NCBI GenBank assembly: GCA_963680875.1
Contig: OY804579.1
Span: 24,227,804-24,291,803 of the forward strand
Length of the DNA stretch: 64,000 bases
Direction of reading: 5' to 3'
From: Bathymodiolus brooksi
Taxonomy: Eukaryota; Mollusca; Bivalvia; Mytilida; Modiolidae
Numbering within the stretch: the stretch's first letter is position 1; the number at the start of each line of letters is the position of its first letter. The notes beneath the pieces were generated by a model, which did not search any database, had not been told where the DNA came from, and saw only the letters and a program-made list of their open reading frames with translations. Of this stretch, positions 25,838-37,051 are shown in pieces. The position numbers were made by a program, and so were the translations under genes.

Positions 25838-26115
25838 TGATTTTTGGTGTTTAACGGCACTTTCAACAATATTTCAGCTATATCATGGTGACCAGTTTTA
25901 GTGGTGGAAGAAGCCGGAGTATCCAGAGAGAACCACCGACCATGGGCAAACAACTGGTAAACTTTATCACTTGCGGCTGCGAGTCGAGTGCACCCTTTTT
26001 TGTAATTTACAAAGCCGGGCACGAACCCACGCTGTATTGGTCTTAGGCTTGTACATTTTTTTTTGTATGAGTTGTTAGGTAATCCAACTACCTACCTCAT
26101 TGAGCCACCCAGGCC
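25838..26115 (-). mobile_element. SINE copy D, minus strand
   Basis: On the minus strand this has a tRNA-like head with 'ggttcgtgcccggc' (B box, about 26013-26030), a 'gccgcaagtgataaag' segment, 'catggtcggtggttctctc', 'cctccaccactaaaactgg' and 'gaaagtgccgttaaacacc'. It belongs to a subfamily shared with copy F at 34.06 kb, which differs from copies A-C in the middle region. Confidence 0.6.
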
Positions 26116-26790
26116 CTTTAACATATAGAGGCATTACAACTATTAAACATGAACATATACACATTAATTTTGGGGATGGTTTCAGATGTATGTCAGGTAC
26201 AACATTTAAAATTAGAACTTGCAGACGGATATAGGTCCTTATATTACAATAATACATACCATTTTGACACCATATGCACCTCATCTATCAAGTCTTGACA
26301 TAACTTTTTTTTTACCAACCTGAAATACCAGTTACGAAAAATGTTGTCTTAGCACTTCTAACATCATTCTTAGGTGGCACAAAACGCAAGTTTAACTTAC
26401 ATGCCGAAAAACATAGTTAGCTCCTCCTTCTTTCCTGTTTTCGCTAGATCTCTCATCGTCAAGTACTGTCTCAGATTCTCAACTTTCCAACATCTAAACT
26501 CTTCAGGAGTCGGTGTAGATTTGCTCACAAGGATCCATGTATAAATAATTGAATAAAGCTTCGAAAAGGTTAAAAATGAAGTGGTAATCGAAATTCAGCG
26601 TATCGCCATGAAATAATCCAAACAGTAAGGCCACTTACCACCTGGATTTAACTCCGATTGGACTTTGGACTAAGACCGCTTACAACAAAGAATAGGTTAA
26701 TGTGAATTTGGTCTATTAATTGTATCTTTATATTAAAAGAAATTAAACTAAAATCCTTTAGTGTAGCAGTCATGGATACATAGGGTTGGT
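26115..26790. other. No gene seen
   Basis: No conserved frame or repeat recognised. Confidence 0.4.
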
Positions 26791-26985
26791 TTTATGGTGT
26801 TTAGCACCACTTTCAACAATATTTCAGTTATATCGTGGCCGTCTGTTTTATTGGTGGAGTACCTGTCGCAAGTCACCGACTGTATCACATAATGTGATCG
26901 GAATTTGAACTCACGTCAGTGGTAATAAGCACTGATTGCATAGTTAGTTGTAAATCCAACTACCGTACAATCACGGCCACCTGGA
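26790..26985 (-). mobile_element. SINE copy E, minus strand
   Basis: On the minus strand this has a 5' head 'ggtggccgtgattgtacgg', 'gttggatttacaactaacta', a B-box-like 'gagttcaaattcc' (26901-26914), and the body ending 'gaaagtggtgctaaacacc'. Nearly complete. Confidence 0.6.
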
Positions 26986-27186
26986 TACAAAGGGATACGA
27001 GGTTAAAAATCTTTAAAATTTATAGGAAATTCTTGCATGGCTCCCTCTATGAAGAAAATCTGGATCAGCCACTGGGTAGGGCCCTTCATGTATATGGAAT
27101 TTCAGAAATCTGATAGTTTTTTGCTGAACTTCTGCAATCTAATCTATAATTGCTGTACTTAGGAAATGTTGTATGTCCACCACAGG

Positions 27187-27293
27187 GGTTTGTTAAGATT
27201 TTTTTTTATCCCCCGACTGACAACTATAAAAACCACAAGGGAGGAATGTCAAATTTTCGTGTTGTCAGTCGAGGGATAAAAAAAAAATTGTAA
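27187..27293. mobile_element. Foldback element, 36-bp arms
   Basis: The left arm 'tttgttaagatt...tttatcccccgactgacaac' and the right arm 'gttgtcagtcgagggataaa...caaa' are reverse complements with a few mismatches, around a spacer of about 35 bp. It is a compact MITE-like hairpin; no coding frame. Confidence 0.5.
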
Positions 27294-27457
27294 CAAACCA
27301 CTATCATGATTCATGGCTTATGGCTATGGCGCTATGTGTCCACAGCAAATTTATTCTGCAAGATCTTTGTCACGAATATTTCAGGAAGTTTTTCTAGATT
27401 AATGGCGAGTTGGCAAAGGAGGGGGCAAATCAATCACCTGCAAATCCAATCAGTTAT

Positions 27458-28131
27458 CAGGGGTTAACAAATCTTGGACCACCTCACTAGCCCAGGGCTA
27501 GCATACTCCCAAATATTACTAGCCCGAATCTATGAACCACTAGTCTTGGCCAATACCGTGATTTCATGAATCCGACTTGCAGACTTGAACCCTTGTACAA
27601 CATGTACAATGTATATTAGTTTAACTATCTTTCTTTTCAGATCTGGTATTGCGTTTTATTTTCACTTATTTTCTACAGTTCAGGTCACTGTAAGGCCAAA
27701 CAAAATAATATGTGTGTTTATGGTCACATGTGAAAAAAATCTAATTATTTAAAAAAAAAAAAAAATGTTTTTTTTACTATCGGCAAAACCGGAAATAGTC
27801 GTTCCGGAATCCGATTCCGGTATTTCATTTTCGAAATTTCCGGTAAGCCGTCGTTTGTTGAAGCTGTTTTATGGCGAGAATACGCAGTTTTTCTACCTTC
27901 TTTGCTCTCAATTTCGACAAAAAGCTAGCGGTTGAATAAATAAAACATTGCTGCTGATTAAACAATATATAACATATATGAATATAAGTAGATACGCGAA
28001 TATTGACAAGTTTGTCAATATCCGATATATATTTTTACTAGCCCGTCGGGCATACAGCTGATTATTTCAGCTAGCCCAAATGTGGAAATTACTAGCCCCG
28101 GGCGTCGGGCTAGGGGATTTGTTAACCCCTG
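27458..28131. mobile_element. 674-bp non-autonomous TIR element
   Basis: The termini CAGGGGTTAAC (27458) and GTTAACCCCTG (28121-28131) are perfect inverted repeats. Similarity continues inward through repeated 'actagccc' motifs. Both sides are flanked by GTTAT (27453-27457 and 28132-28136), a 5-bp target duplication. The interior is AT-rich with a small palindrome around 'gttccggaatccgattccgg' and no transposase, so mobility would depend on a transposase in trans. CAGGGG ends suggest hAT-like affinity, but the 5-bp duplication is short for that group, so the superfamily is open. Confidence 0.65.
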
Positions 28132-28136
28132 GTTAT

Positions 28137-28424
28137 GTATTTTTCGTTGTGTGAAAAGACTGGGTCATCACTGACACTGTGCCATCCATCAACAAATGCG
28201 CCGAACATAATACAATTACTGAATATTTCATGTGGTGACCAGTCTGTCCTGTTGACAGCATTTACCCAAGACTTTCTCTTCTTCACATCCTTGGGGAAGA
28301 TAAAAAAACTGATACCGTTCTCTTTAGCAGCACTGTTTTGTCGATTTGAGCACTTGTAAACAACGCAATGCATATTACCATTTTGTGTTAAAAAATGTTG
28401 CCGTCCGGAAGCGTTTGTGCGCAT
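28137..28424 (-). pseudogene. THAP-domain exon, truncated and damaged
   Basis: The minus-strand frame contains 'MHCVVYKCSNR', then 'FFIFPKD', 'RKSWVNAVNRTDWSP' and 'DDPVF', the order of a THAP zinc-binding DNA-binding domain (C-x4-C near the start, tryptophan and proline landmarks). The second Cys-His pair is not in frame: the frame gives 'CIMFGAF', while C-S-A-H lies in another frame at the same place, implying two compensating indels or damage. The frame then runs straight into the right end of the TIR element at 28131, which supplies its stop codon. THAP domains occur in host regulators and in P-like transposases; which one this was cannot be told from a single exon. Confidence 0.6.
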
Positions 28425-28645
28425 GCACCGATAACAGCTCCGCAGTTACCGTGAAAAGGTCTATACCATCGATGGAAACATATTTAAAAGGCATAATGAT
28501 CAGGAAAAAAAGACATTAGTAAAAAGGATCTTTTTTACTTGCATGGAATTTATTCAATTCAAACTTCTCTGTTTTAATCTCATCTTGTAATTTTGACGTT
28601 GAAAAGTATTCCCTCTGCATTTATGTACGCTATGAATATACAGAA

Positions 28646-28657
28646 TGACGTCATTGG
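28646..28657 (-). promoter_or_regulatory. Possible CCAAT + CRE promoter element
   Basis: On the minus strand CCAAT overlaps the start of TGACGTCA, the palindromic CRE site, about 220 bp upstream of the THAP reading frame. This is the only compact promoter-like motif pair I noticed. Position and strand fit a promoter for that frame; function is inference. Confidence 0.25.
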
Positions 28658-28699
28658 TCTCGTGCTGCGCGAGAATTGTAAATCAAAACAAATGACCGG

Positions 28700-30485
28700 C
28701 ATTATTGCATGACCGAGCAGATGTTACGGTAGGATATACAAAGTTTGGTACCAAAATGTGCCTATTTCATATCATTATCAAATGGAAATACATTTAGGTC
28801 TCTTACCATACCCAAAAGAAAATGATACCTCTGAAGAAGTAAGTCTGTATTTGTTATCATTTTAACACTTTGTTGCTAATAAAAGTTGAATTTTTTTTTT
28901 TTCTTCATATATTGCACTGAGCAACTGAATCTGAAAAATATATCATATTGACATTATTTTACGACCAAAATTATGTCAATTTGTCCAATTTGAAATTTCA
29001 CCCTCTATGTCACACAAAGTCTTCATTTTTTTGAAAATCACCCAATAATAGAATAAATTTGACTTAATTTTGAACTACAATATTTTCAGAAAATATCAAA
29101 TTTATTTTTTGGACCATTTGCAGCCGATGTAGAAAAACTCGCCTTGGGCTTGGTGTGTTTTAGTTTTGTTTTATTTTTTGCAGAATCTACGCGGGTGGTC
29201 TAAATATTTACTCGGATCAATCAAAACTTGGATTAATACAACACCGGCGTACTGAAAGGACTTTATGTTAACATGGACTATCAGGTTAAGGACAACAACT
29301 GTTCATTTTTTTATCACTGTGAATGACTCTTAAGACAACACGAATCTGGTCATTTTTTGACGTATGGACATTTCATGTCACGCCCAACTGCATTTCACTG
29401 TCGAACTCCAGATTTATATTGACATTTCGTTACTGTATATATGACTTACCAGTTTAAAAGAAATCCAAACACAATTCCTGTCTCCAAGATTATTTGTACA
29501 TGTACCACAATATTCCTAAAGTTCTACAATAAATGCGTAAATAAAAACGAATCATTTTTTTTATCACGTCATATTTTACGTTGCAACAAGTAAAGGTCAG
29601 CATTGAAATCGTATTTGGGTCACAACTGACACGCAAAGATGACAATGTTATCAATATTTGTTAATACGCATCTATAGTACACGTACAATAACTAGGAGGA
29701 GATCACAGGGACCTGCTCCCGGCCTTTCGTTATCAATAATTTTAACCCTACTATCAATGTGCGGTACTAAAATATCACAAGGGATGACACCCGTTCATAT
29801 TTATACTTAATTCCTTCACAAAAATCCTAAAGTATACTAAAAATCCAGCTTTTTAAAATTTTGCCAAAGGGGGGAGGAGAGGGCATGTGCATTAACATTT
29901 TTCATTTTGTGGTGAACATTAACATTTTTCATTTTTATACAATTTTTGCATTTATTATTTCTTTGGCTAAGTAACAAGCATTTTCTAACCATGATGTGCT
30001 TGCAAGGAACAAGGAACGCATGACTTTTTCCTTATTTCTGTTAGTGTTAATTATTTCTATCAGTACCCATTTGTTTATTCATCTTAAATTTTCCGTCAGT
30101 CTGATCCTACAAAATATTTGAATACTACCAACATCTGCCGACAATGGTTTAGAATAGTAAGACACAATGAATTTTATTTATTTAACTATTAATTATGCCG
30201 TTCATACTATATGTATATCTGTTATTATTTATTAAACTCAGTCTTTCTAAAATAAATGCTATAAAATTATTAACCAGCTTGTTGTTGAAACTTTAAAAGG
30301 TAATAACATTACACAAGAAGGAATATATGTCTGTATAATCTTGTCACAGATAATTTTAAAGAGTATGATTTCGATACTGAATATTGCCTTAATATATCAC
30401 GCCTCTACTGTGCTTTTTCCAATAAAAAAATATTGAATATTGATAAATATTTTGCATGTGAAAGCAAATGAAAGCGGTATACCTA
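28700..30485. other. No gene seen
   Basis: AT-rich sequence without a convincing frame or recognised repeat. Confidence 0.4.
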
Positions 30486-30488
30486 TAT

Positions 30489-30694
30489 CAGGGGCGGATG
30501 CAGGATTTGTGGTTAGGGGGGCGTGAGTAGGCGAGGGATCTGGGGACCGCGTCCCCAGTGGGTCCAAGGCAGAGCCCTGGGAAGGGCCCAGGGGGCGAAG
30601 CCCCCTCCGTAAGCTCTAGGGGTTTGAGGAATTACAGACCCACTCCCGTTCAAAATTATGGCGTGCACACTATTAAGCCTCAGCTACGCCCCTG
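30489..30694. mobile_element. 206-bp GC-rich MITE with CAGGGGCG ends
   Basis: The left end is CAGGGGCG (30489-30496) and the right end CGCCCCTG (30687-30694). The interior is markedly GC-rich ('gggcgaagccccc') against AT-rich flanks. The flanking 8-mers ACCTATAT and ACGTCAAT share 5 of 8 bases, which could be a decayed 8-bp duplication of hAT type. A related right-end fragment ('ccccctctaaatccgcctctg'-like) appears near 31470-31492 beside a G run. Confidence 0.45.
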
Positions 30695-30982
30695 ACGTCA
30701 ATTTTAAGCCAACCACACCATTTTTATCAGACCAAAAAAACTTGACTTTGAGTCTTAATTTTGTCGGATAATTGTTAACAGTATGTTTTTGTCAGATTAT
30801 AAGAACCTAAAGTAAAACTTTTCTTTAACAACCGTGATGCGAAATGTTCAAGTCATGACTGATCGATCACGATATTTTAACCCTTCAATGAACTATTAGC
30901 TTAGTCTTAACGCATTCCTCATTTCACTAATTGGTCTGTACTGTCGGTGCTTGTACTTTCGGGCGGTTCTAGTTAATACTTC

Positions 30983-31246
30983 CCGTCCGGATGGAGTTAT
31001 TCTTTTCGTCGTTTGATTCATTCATTGAAAACGTATGATTCGACCGTTCTTGTTTATAGACAAACAAAAGCGGAAATTGTCAATACATGAACTTGTTGTT
31101 GATTTCTGATAAGCTAACGTTAAGTCAGAATCGTTTCATGCAGCATTAATGTTAACATATTCGCCTTTGTTTGTCTATAAACAAGAACGAATCATACGTT
31201 TTCAATGAATGAACCAACGGCGAAACGAAAAGTTTCATCCGGACGG
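30983..31246. mobile_element. 264-bp foldback element with about 85-bp TIRs
   Basis: The ends CCGTCCGG and CCGGACGG continue inward as reverse complements for about 85 bp, for example 'ttcattgaaaacgtatgatt' on the left against its complement on the right, and 'gttcttgtttatagacaaac' against its complement. The spacer is about 90 bp. Long arms around a short non-coding core are typical of a MITE. No clear target duplication was found. Confidence 0.6.
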
Positions 31247-31421
31247 ACAGCATACTGATCATTTATCAATGGGTAGAGCTTTTTAGAATGATATCCCAAA
31301 TTTACTCCTAATATCATTACTATTCATTTTGACTTGCAGGTCACGAGTTAACCATTCATGAAAAAGTTGTTTGTTGAACTGCTTAATTAGCGTTGTATAA
31401 TATATGCTTTGCGAATTTTAG

Positions 31422-31495
31422 GGAGGGAGGGAGGGAGGGAGGGGGGGGGGGGGGGCGCACGCCCCGCACGCCCCCTCTAAATCCGCCTCTGTATA
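31422..31495. repeat. GGGA/G-run with MITE end fragment
   Basis: (GGGA)n passes into a run of about 17 G, then 'gcgcacgccccgcacgcc' and a MITE-like right end. The G run may be unreliable in assembly. The frame crossing it is not a gene. Confidence 0.6.
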
Positions 31496-31499
31496 TAAT

Positions 31500-33020
31500 T
31501 CTTTTAAAATTAAAAACTATTTTGTTCACTTGGAGACAGCATAATATTGGCCCAAATACAACATACTTTAATTTGTCGAAATGAAGATTATCAGTATTAA
31601 AGTAACCGTACGCAGTGCGGTCTTATGTATGGGCACAATGGACAGTTGCCCGGTGGTCCCACAAGGAACCCCATGCTAATCTATGTATGTTGTATGCGGC
31701 ATAATTTTTAATTTTTTTTTTAAACACTGATTTTGTTGGAAGTATCAATACAAGAAATATATGTTTAATTTTATCGACCATTTATAATTTTATTTCTGTG
31801 AGTGTTTGCATAGATATGGGCCTCAGTGCACTGCTTTGACCGGGGCCTATATTGGTGACAAGACGACCCTGACCGTACATCATTCATCATTTACACTTCA
31901 TGAATATATATCGATTGTACATAGCATGGTATAGGCCAATATTGCTTATGTATGTTGGTTGCATTAATTGATATTTTCGTAATAAAACTCTTTTCTTATG
32001 ACTTAAAAGACCATACTTTCATTTTACAGACACCGGCGTCTACTACCCCCTTTAGGCTTTATAATGGTTGATACCACCCGCGTACTAGTACTAGTTAGTC
32101 TTCAATGTTTGCACTGTCCCTAGTCCAACAATAAAAGATTCCATACTTTTTTCTCATACTTTTCTAGTCTACTTCATTTAACTTTCCAATGGATGTCATA
32201 CTGGGGGATATCATTTAATTTCAAATACTAATGTCCTCTCTATAGGCCATGCCTACTCATATTATTTTGTGATATTCAACTTTCACTCAAATATATACAC
32301 ACTGGCCAGACAGAAATGCTGTGCTCGCATCTAGGCAATGCCTACTCCATATTATATTCAAACACGTGCTTAAAATAATTTCGTTCTGTTCATTTGAGAG
32401 TGTAGGATTACCAAAAGTGTGAGGTCTAAAACACAATAAGAAGGTAGCTAGCTGAGATTATGAAACAATGTATGTCTCATATTTGTATTATAGGAACAAT
32501 CGAAGAAGAAATGATAAAATGATAGGAGTCTTCGCGATCGGCACCACGACAAGATGGATCTGACACTATAATTACTTGGAACAAATCGTAATTCAAAAAA
32601 GAAGCAACACATCGAAGTGGGTTAATATAATATCAAGTCTTTGAGGTCCAATTTCGTAATGTTTAGGAACTTGGCTAATACAGGGGGTGAATGTACGTCA
32701 TAATTGGAAGCCATGTTGCACCGCTTGAAGGCAAGTTTATTTACTTATAGCATTAGTAATTGTAATGATAACATTAAATGTGAGTGCGTCAAATGCTCCT
32801 AAATGTCCGCTAAACATCGGTGTGTACATCGTTCAAAAAATTGTTGCTAAACCCTCAAACACTTCGACAATGTTATTTCCACCTGTTGCGAAAACGTTGT
32901 CGAACTTTCTTGAACTATGGAACAGCTTAAAAAAATTCATATAAGGTATTGATTTCAATATTTGGTTGTTGTTTTCTCTTATGCCCACCTAATATTTTCC
33001 AGAAATGTTTGGGATTACCT
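31500..33020. other. No gene seen
   Basis: AT-rich; no frame longer than background and no repeat recognised, apart from short poly-T runs. Confidence 0.4.
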
Positions 33021-33022
33021 CT

Positions 33023-34650
33023 TTAGGCATTTTTTAAATCATCTGAAATTTTTTTTACAGTAAATTTTATACTTTGCATCCAAAACTTTCTTATAATCCT
33101 TTTCATCATCGATCATAATTGAACGATTTCTGATAGTGTTATTCAACTTATAACGTCTCTTAGATATGCGATATTCTTGTCTGGCAAATTTACAGTCTTG
33201 GTCAGACCAAGGTTTTTCTTGATTTTGACCATTTTTATTCTTGTTAATTTTACTATCAATGTTTTTACAATTAAATGTTCCAAACGTTTTCATGGCAGAA
33301 CCTGTGAAGATATTGCCAAGATCTTCGTCTATATTTTCTTAAGAATCTGTTACCTTCTCATTTTCCCATGATTTTATTTTAGCTTTCAGGTGATTAGTTT
33401 TCCTAATAGTATTACTATTGCCATCATTATTGTTTAAGTCATTAACAGATAATAAAATTTGTAGTGGTGCGTGGACATCTGAAAACAATTTACTACTTTC
33501 TAGAATATCAAAGTCAAAAAATAATTTTAGAAGACCAGGACTAGTCATACAATAGTCAACAATGCTAGCATTTCTACATGTAAATCTACCAATATTTTTA
33601 TTATTACCAACTCTGCCATTAACTATAAACATACTGTTTCCTTTACCAAAATTAACAATAGATTACCAAACGTATTTTTAGATTTATTTATACTAATTCT
33701 GTTGAGTGGCATTTTCAAATCATTCAGTACGTTAGTAAAATTGTCAACAAAGTCAGTAATTATATAATCATCAACATGTCGGTTTTTGATCAAATCAACA
33801 AAATCAGTGTCAGTTGCCGTCCTCGTGTTAAAGTCCCCCAAAAGTCTTTAGATTTATTTGAAAAAGACAAGTATTCCTGTTGCAGTTCACTAAAAGCGTC
33901 TTCGGATGAGTATTTGGTATACTCTGGTGATATATATACAACACCAAAAAAATACGGCCTGATCTGTTTTAAAGAGTTACTCACTACATTTGAACCACAT
34001 AACATATTTGCTGTCAGTATCAACAATGTCTATGTGTTTTGCTAAATTATCTTTATATCCCACAGCCGCAAGTGATAAAGTTTACCAGTTGCTTGCCCAT
34101 GGTCGGTGGTTCTCTCCGGGTACTCCGGCTTCCTCCACCACTAAAACTGGTCACCATGATATAGCTGAAATATTGCTGAAAGTGGGGTTAAAACACAAAA
34201 GATCAAAATCAAATCTGTATAACCTGCTATGATACCACCCGAACGGTTTTTTGTTATTATTTTCCTGTTTTTCATGACAAACTTGTAATCTGGTAAAGTT
34301 ATTATATCTCCACAAAACTGACTATATCATAACTCTGTATTAAGTTTCTAAATTCGGGATACTGTAGCCTCGTTTTGATTCCACAGCAATTCAAACAAAC
34401 GATTCGCAATAAATTATCGTTACTATTTACATTATTATCAACAGAACTATTTGAAAGGGACCTTCAATGGCTTCATAATCTGAATCTATTGATATAAAAT
34501 CATTTATGTCAGAAGTGTTATTCATACTACCATTGTCACCTAAGGGTATACAAGGGTTATCGCTCGCTTTGTCATCAAAATTACTAACTGATTGATTATT
34601 CCTCTCAACTACGTAATCCTTTGTACCTGTAATTGAGTGTAAATGCATAC
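33023..34650 (-). pseudogene. Non-LTR retrotransposon ORF2 endonuclease fragment
   Basis: Minus-strand frames from about 34450 down to 33023 make up an apurinic-type (EEP) endonuclease. They run from an N-terminal 'IVCLNCCGIKTRLQYPEF' and 'KNRSGGIIAGY', through 'FFGVVYISPEYTKYSSED' and the signature 'MGDFNTRT', to 'WSDQDCKFARQEY', where the linker to the polymerase begins. In intact elements this domain nicks the target DNA. Frameshifts lie near 34446, 33830 and 33640, and a SINE interrupts at about 34060-34205. The polymerase is absent. The style resembles the elements represented by C-terminal pieces at 37-42 kb, which suggests one family, but no overlap allows proof. Confidence 0.7.
34060..34205 (+). 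mobile_element. SINE copy F inserted in a LINE
   Basis: Starts 'gccgcaagtgataaag' and ends 'gaaagtggggttaaaac'; it is 5'-truncated and of the same subfamily as copy D. The LINE codons just outside both edges read G-Y-T-D-L and G-Y-K-D-N-L, an imperfect direct repeat of about 13 bp that probably is the target duplication made on insertion. Confidence 0.65.
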
Positions 34651-35041
34651 CAGAACCTTTAATTACATTTAAATGTTATTGCGGAACCATAGTTCTTTAT
34701 AGTCTTTTGTTTCAAATCTACCTAATCTTTAACATCGATACTTTACGTACGTGAGTGTTGAGACAATGGGGCCGAGTCGCCTAAGTTATTAACCCATGGG
34801 GAGCTACTTTATTTGAAAAATTTCCAATCTTAATAAATAATGGCATGGCATTTATTGTTTAAAAATAGATCTGTAAATATTTCTGTAATCTGAAATAAGA
34901 TTTAAATTGAGCCATTTAAAATATGATTAGTTATATTTTGTCAGTAACATACCAATACAGTATTAAGTGTTGTTTAATCTGAATGGTTTGAACAGTTTGA
35001 ACAGTTTATTGAGAAAACACTCAGACAAAGATAAACGTGTA

Positions 35042-35693
35042 ACATGAGGTCAAATAAACAAAAAATGTGTTAATTAACATGACGGAATAAATAAAAAATG
35101 TGTTAATTAACATGACGGAATAAATAAAAAATGTGTTAATTAACATGACGGAATAAATAAAAAATGTGTTAATTAACATGACGGAATAAACAAAAAATGT
35201 GTTAATTAACATGACGGAATAAACAAAAAATGTGTTAATTAACATGACGGAATAAACAAAAAATGTGTTAATTAACATGACGGAATAAATAAAAAATGTG
35301 TTAATTAACATGACGGAATAAATAAAAAATGTGTTAATTAACATGACGGAATAAATAAAAAATGTGTTAATTAACATGAGGGAATAAACAAAAAATGTGT
35401 TAATTAACATGACGGAATAAACAAAAAATGTGTTAATTAACATGACGGAATAAACAAAAAATGTGTTAATTAACATGACGGAATAAATAAAAAATGTGTT
35501 AATTAACATGACGGAATAAATAAAAAATGTGTTAATTAACATGACGGAATAAATAAAAAATGTGTTAATTAACATGACGGAATAAACAAAAAATGTGTTA
35601 ATTAACATGACGGAATAAACAAAAAATGTGTTAATTAACATGACGGAATAAACAAAAAATGTGTTTAATTAACATGACGGAATAAATAAAAAA
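35042..35693. repeat. 33-bp minisatellite, about 20 copies
   Basis: The unit reads 'catgacggaataaataaa' + 'aaatgtg' + 'ttaattaa', with a T/C variant (AAATAAA/AAACAAA) that clusters in runs of three. At 33 bp it is 11 codons, so the minus strand stays open for 206 codons; this is a repeat translation. Each unit contains the palindrome TTAATTAA. Confidence 0.93.
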
Positions 35694-36274
35694 TACTAAT
35701 GACAAACAGAATAGTTAATACAAACGTGCTCCATAAAAGTTATGACATATATTTTTTATACATATAATATACAAATTCATAAAATAGCTGCATTTTTTCT
35801 AATATACATTGATACTTTTTTTCCCTATAATTGAGAGTAGACCTACAAGTTTAACCTAAGATGGATGGATTCTATAATAATTTGGTATATATTTGTTTCA
35901 TTTTCATAGAAGAACAGAATATGAAATTCATCTCCAATCCCATTCCCCACAAAAATTACATTTTCTGTCTTTCCTTTTGAATATTATACCAACGTCCTCG
36001 GAGGTCACCGTAAAGTTTAAAGATTACTTTCAATGTTGTTATATTTATTGTTCAAATTAATTGTAATTGATTTCAATGTATTAGAGTATATAAAGATATA
36101 TTATTCATTTTTTTTTTTAACATATTTATATATTAAAAAGAAACTACACAGTGGAAAAATATATTCTATTTACACAGAAACATACATATTTGACACCTAT
36201 ATATTTGGAACAGACTATATAATTTTATGGTCAGTAATTACCAAATTCAGGTGTTGTAATTTAAAATGATTCAT

Positions 36275-36345
36275 TCAACCTATGCCAACATTTTGAAAAA
36301 TAGGTATATAAAGGTAAAAAGATTGTTGGCATAGGTTGAATAGGT
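36275..36345. repeat. Short foldback 'tcaacctatgccaac'
   Basis: 'ttcaacctatgccaac' at about 36275 and 'gttggcataggttgaa' ending near 36345 form a hairpin. The left arm with its extension 'attttgaaa' is also matched in inverted orientation at 39807-39832. Confidence 0.55.
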
Positions 36346-36539
36346 TAATTGCTATATAAACATGACTGGTGTTGTTTAATTGGTGTACAATCGGGGGAGA
36401 TATCAACAATTAATTTTTAATGTAGAAGTTAATATTTTATGAAGATAATAAAATAAATCAATACATTATAAGCACATATATTTTAATATCATCCTTTATG
36501 AAAATAAATCAAATTTTGAAATAAGATTTAAAAAATTGT

Positions 36540-37030
36540 CTATTTGCAGAAGTATCATGGAATATTTAGAATTTAGACTTTTCTTTAAATTATTCTAAAA
36601 TTTTAGATTTTCACTTTTTTTATTTACAGAATTATTCATATCTTTTGAGTTTAGATATTATGCATACCTTTTTACAAACTTTTCATTTAATTTTGACAGA
36701 CTAATATTTAAAAAAAAAATCCCAGTTAGCAATCTTTATTTAAAAATAATTATTCATATCTTTTCAATTTAGATTTTTTATATAATTTTTTACAAAACTT
36801 GTTTGTTTACTTTTAAGCTTTTGTTGTTTATGTTTACAGATTTATTCATATCTTTTAAGTTTAGATTTTAGATATAAATTTGCTTAAACCTTTTTTTGTT
36901 TAATTTTAACAGACTTATTTTAATATTTTTAGATTTTTTTCCAGCTTACAATCACTATTTTTATATACATTTTAGTAAATATCTTTTTTTTTACAATTTA
37001 TTTTGTCATATCTTTTACATTTTTTGGGGG
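36540..37030 (+). repeat. Degenerate AT-rich repeats of about 100 bp
   Basis: 'attcatatctttt' followed by 'agtttagatttt' and 'tttttacaaa' recurs four or so times (near 36625, 36755, 36845, 36905) with heavy divergence, just upstream of the first LINE fragment. Confidence 0.5.
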
Positions 37031-37051
37031 TTAGCTTTGATATTTCACTTT

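Noticed and set aside
35021..35641. 206-codon minus frame resembling a membrane protein
   Set aside because: Translation of the 33-bp minisatellite; the hydrophobic pattern follows from AT-rich codons.
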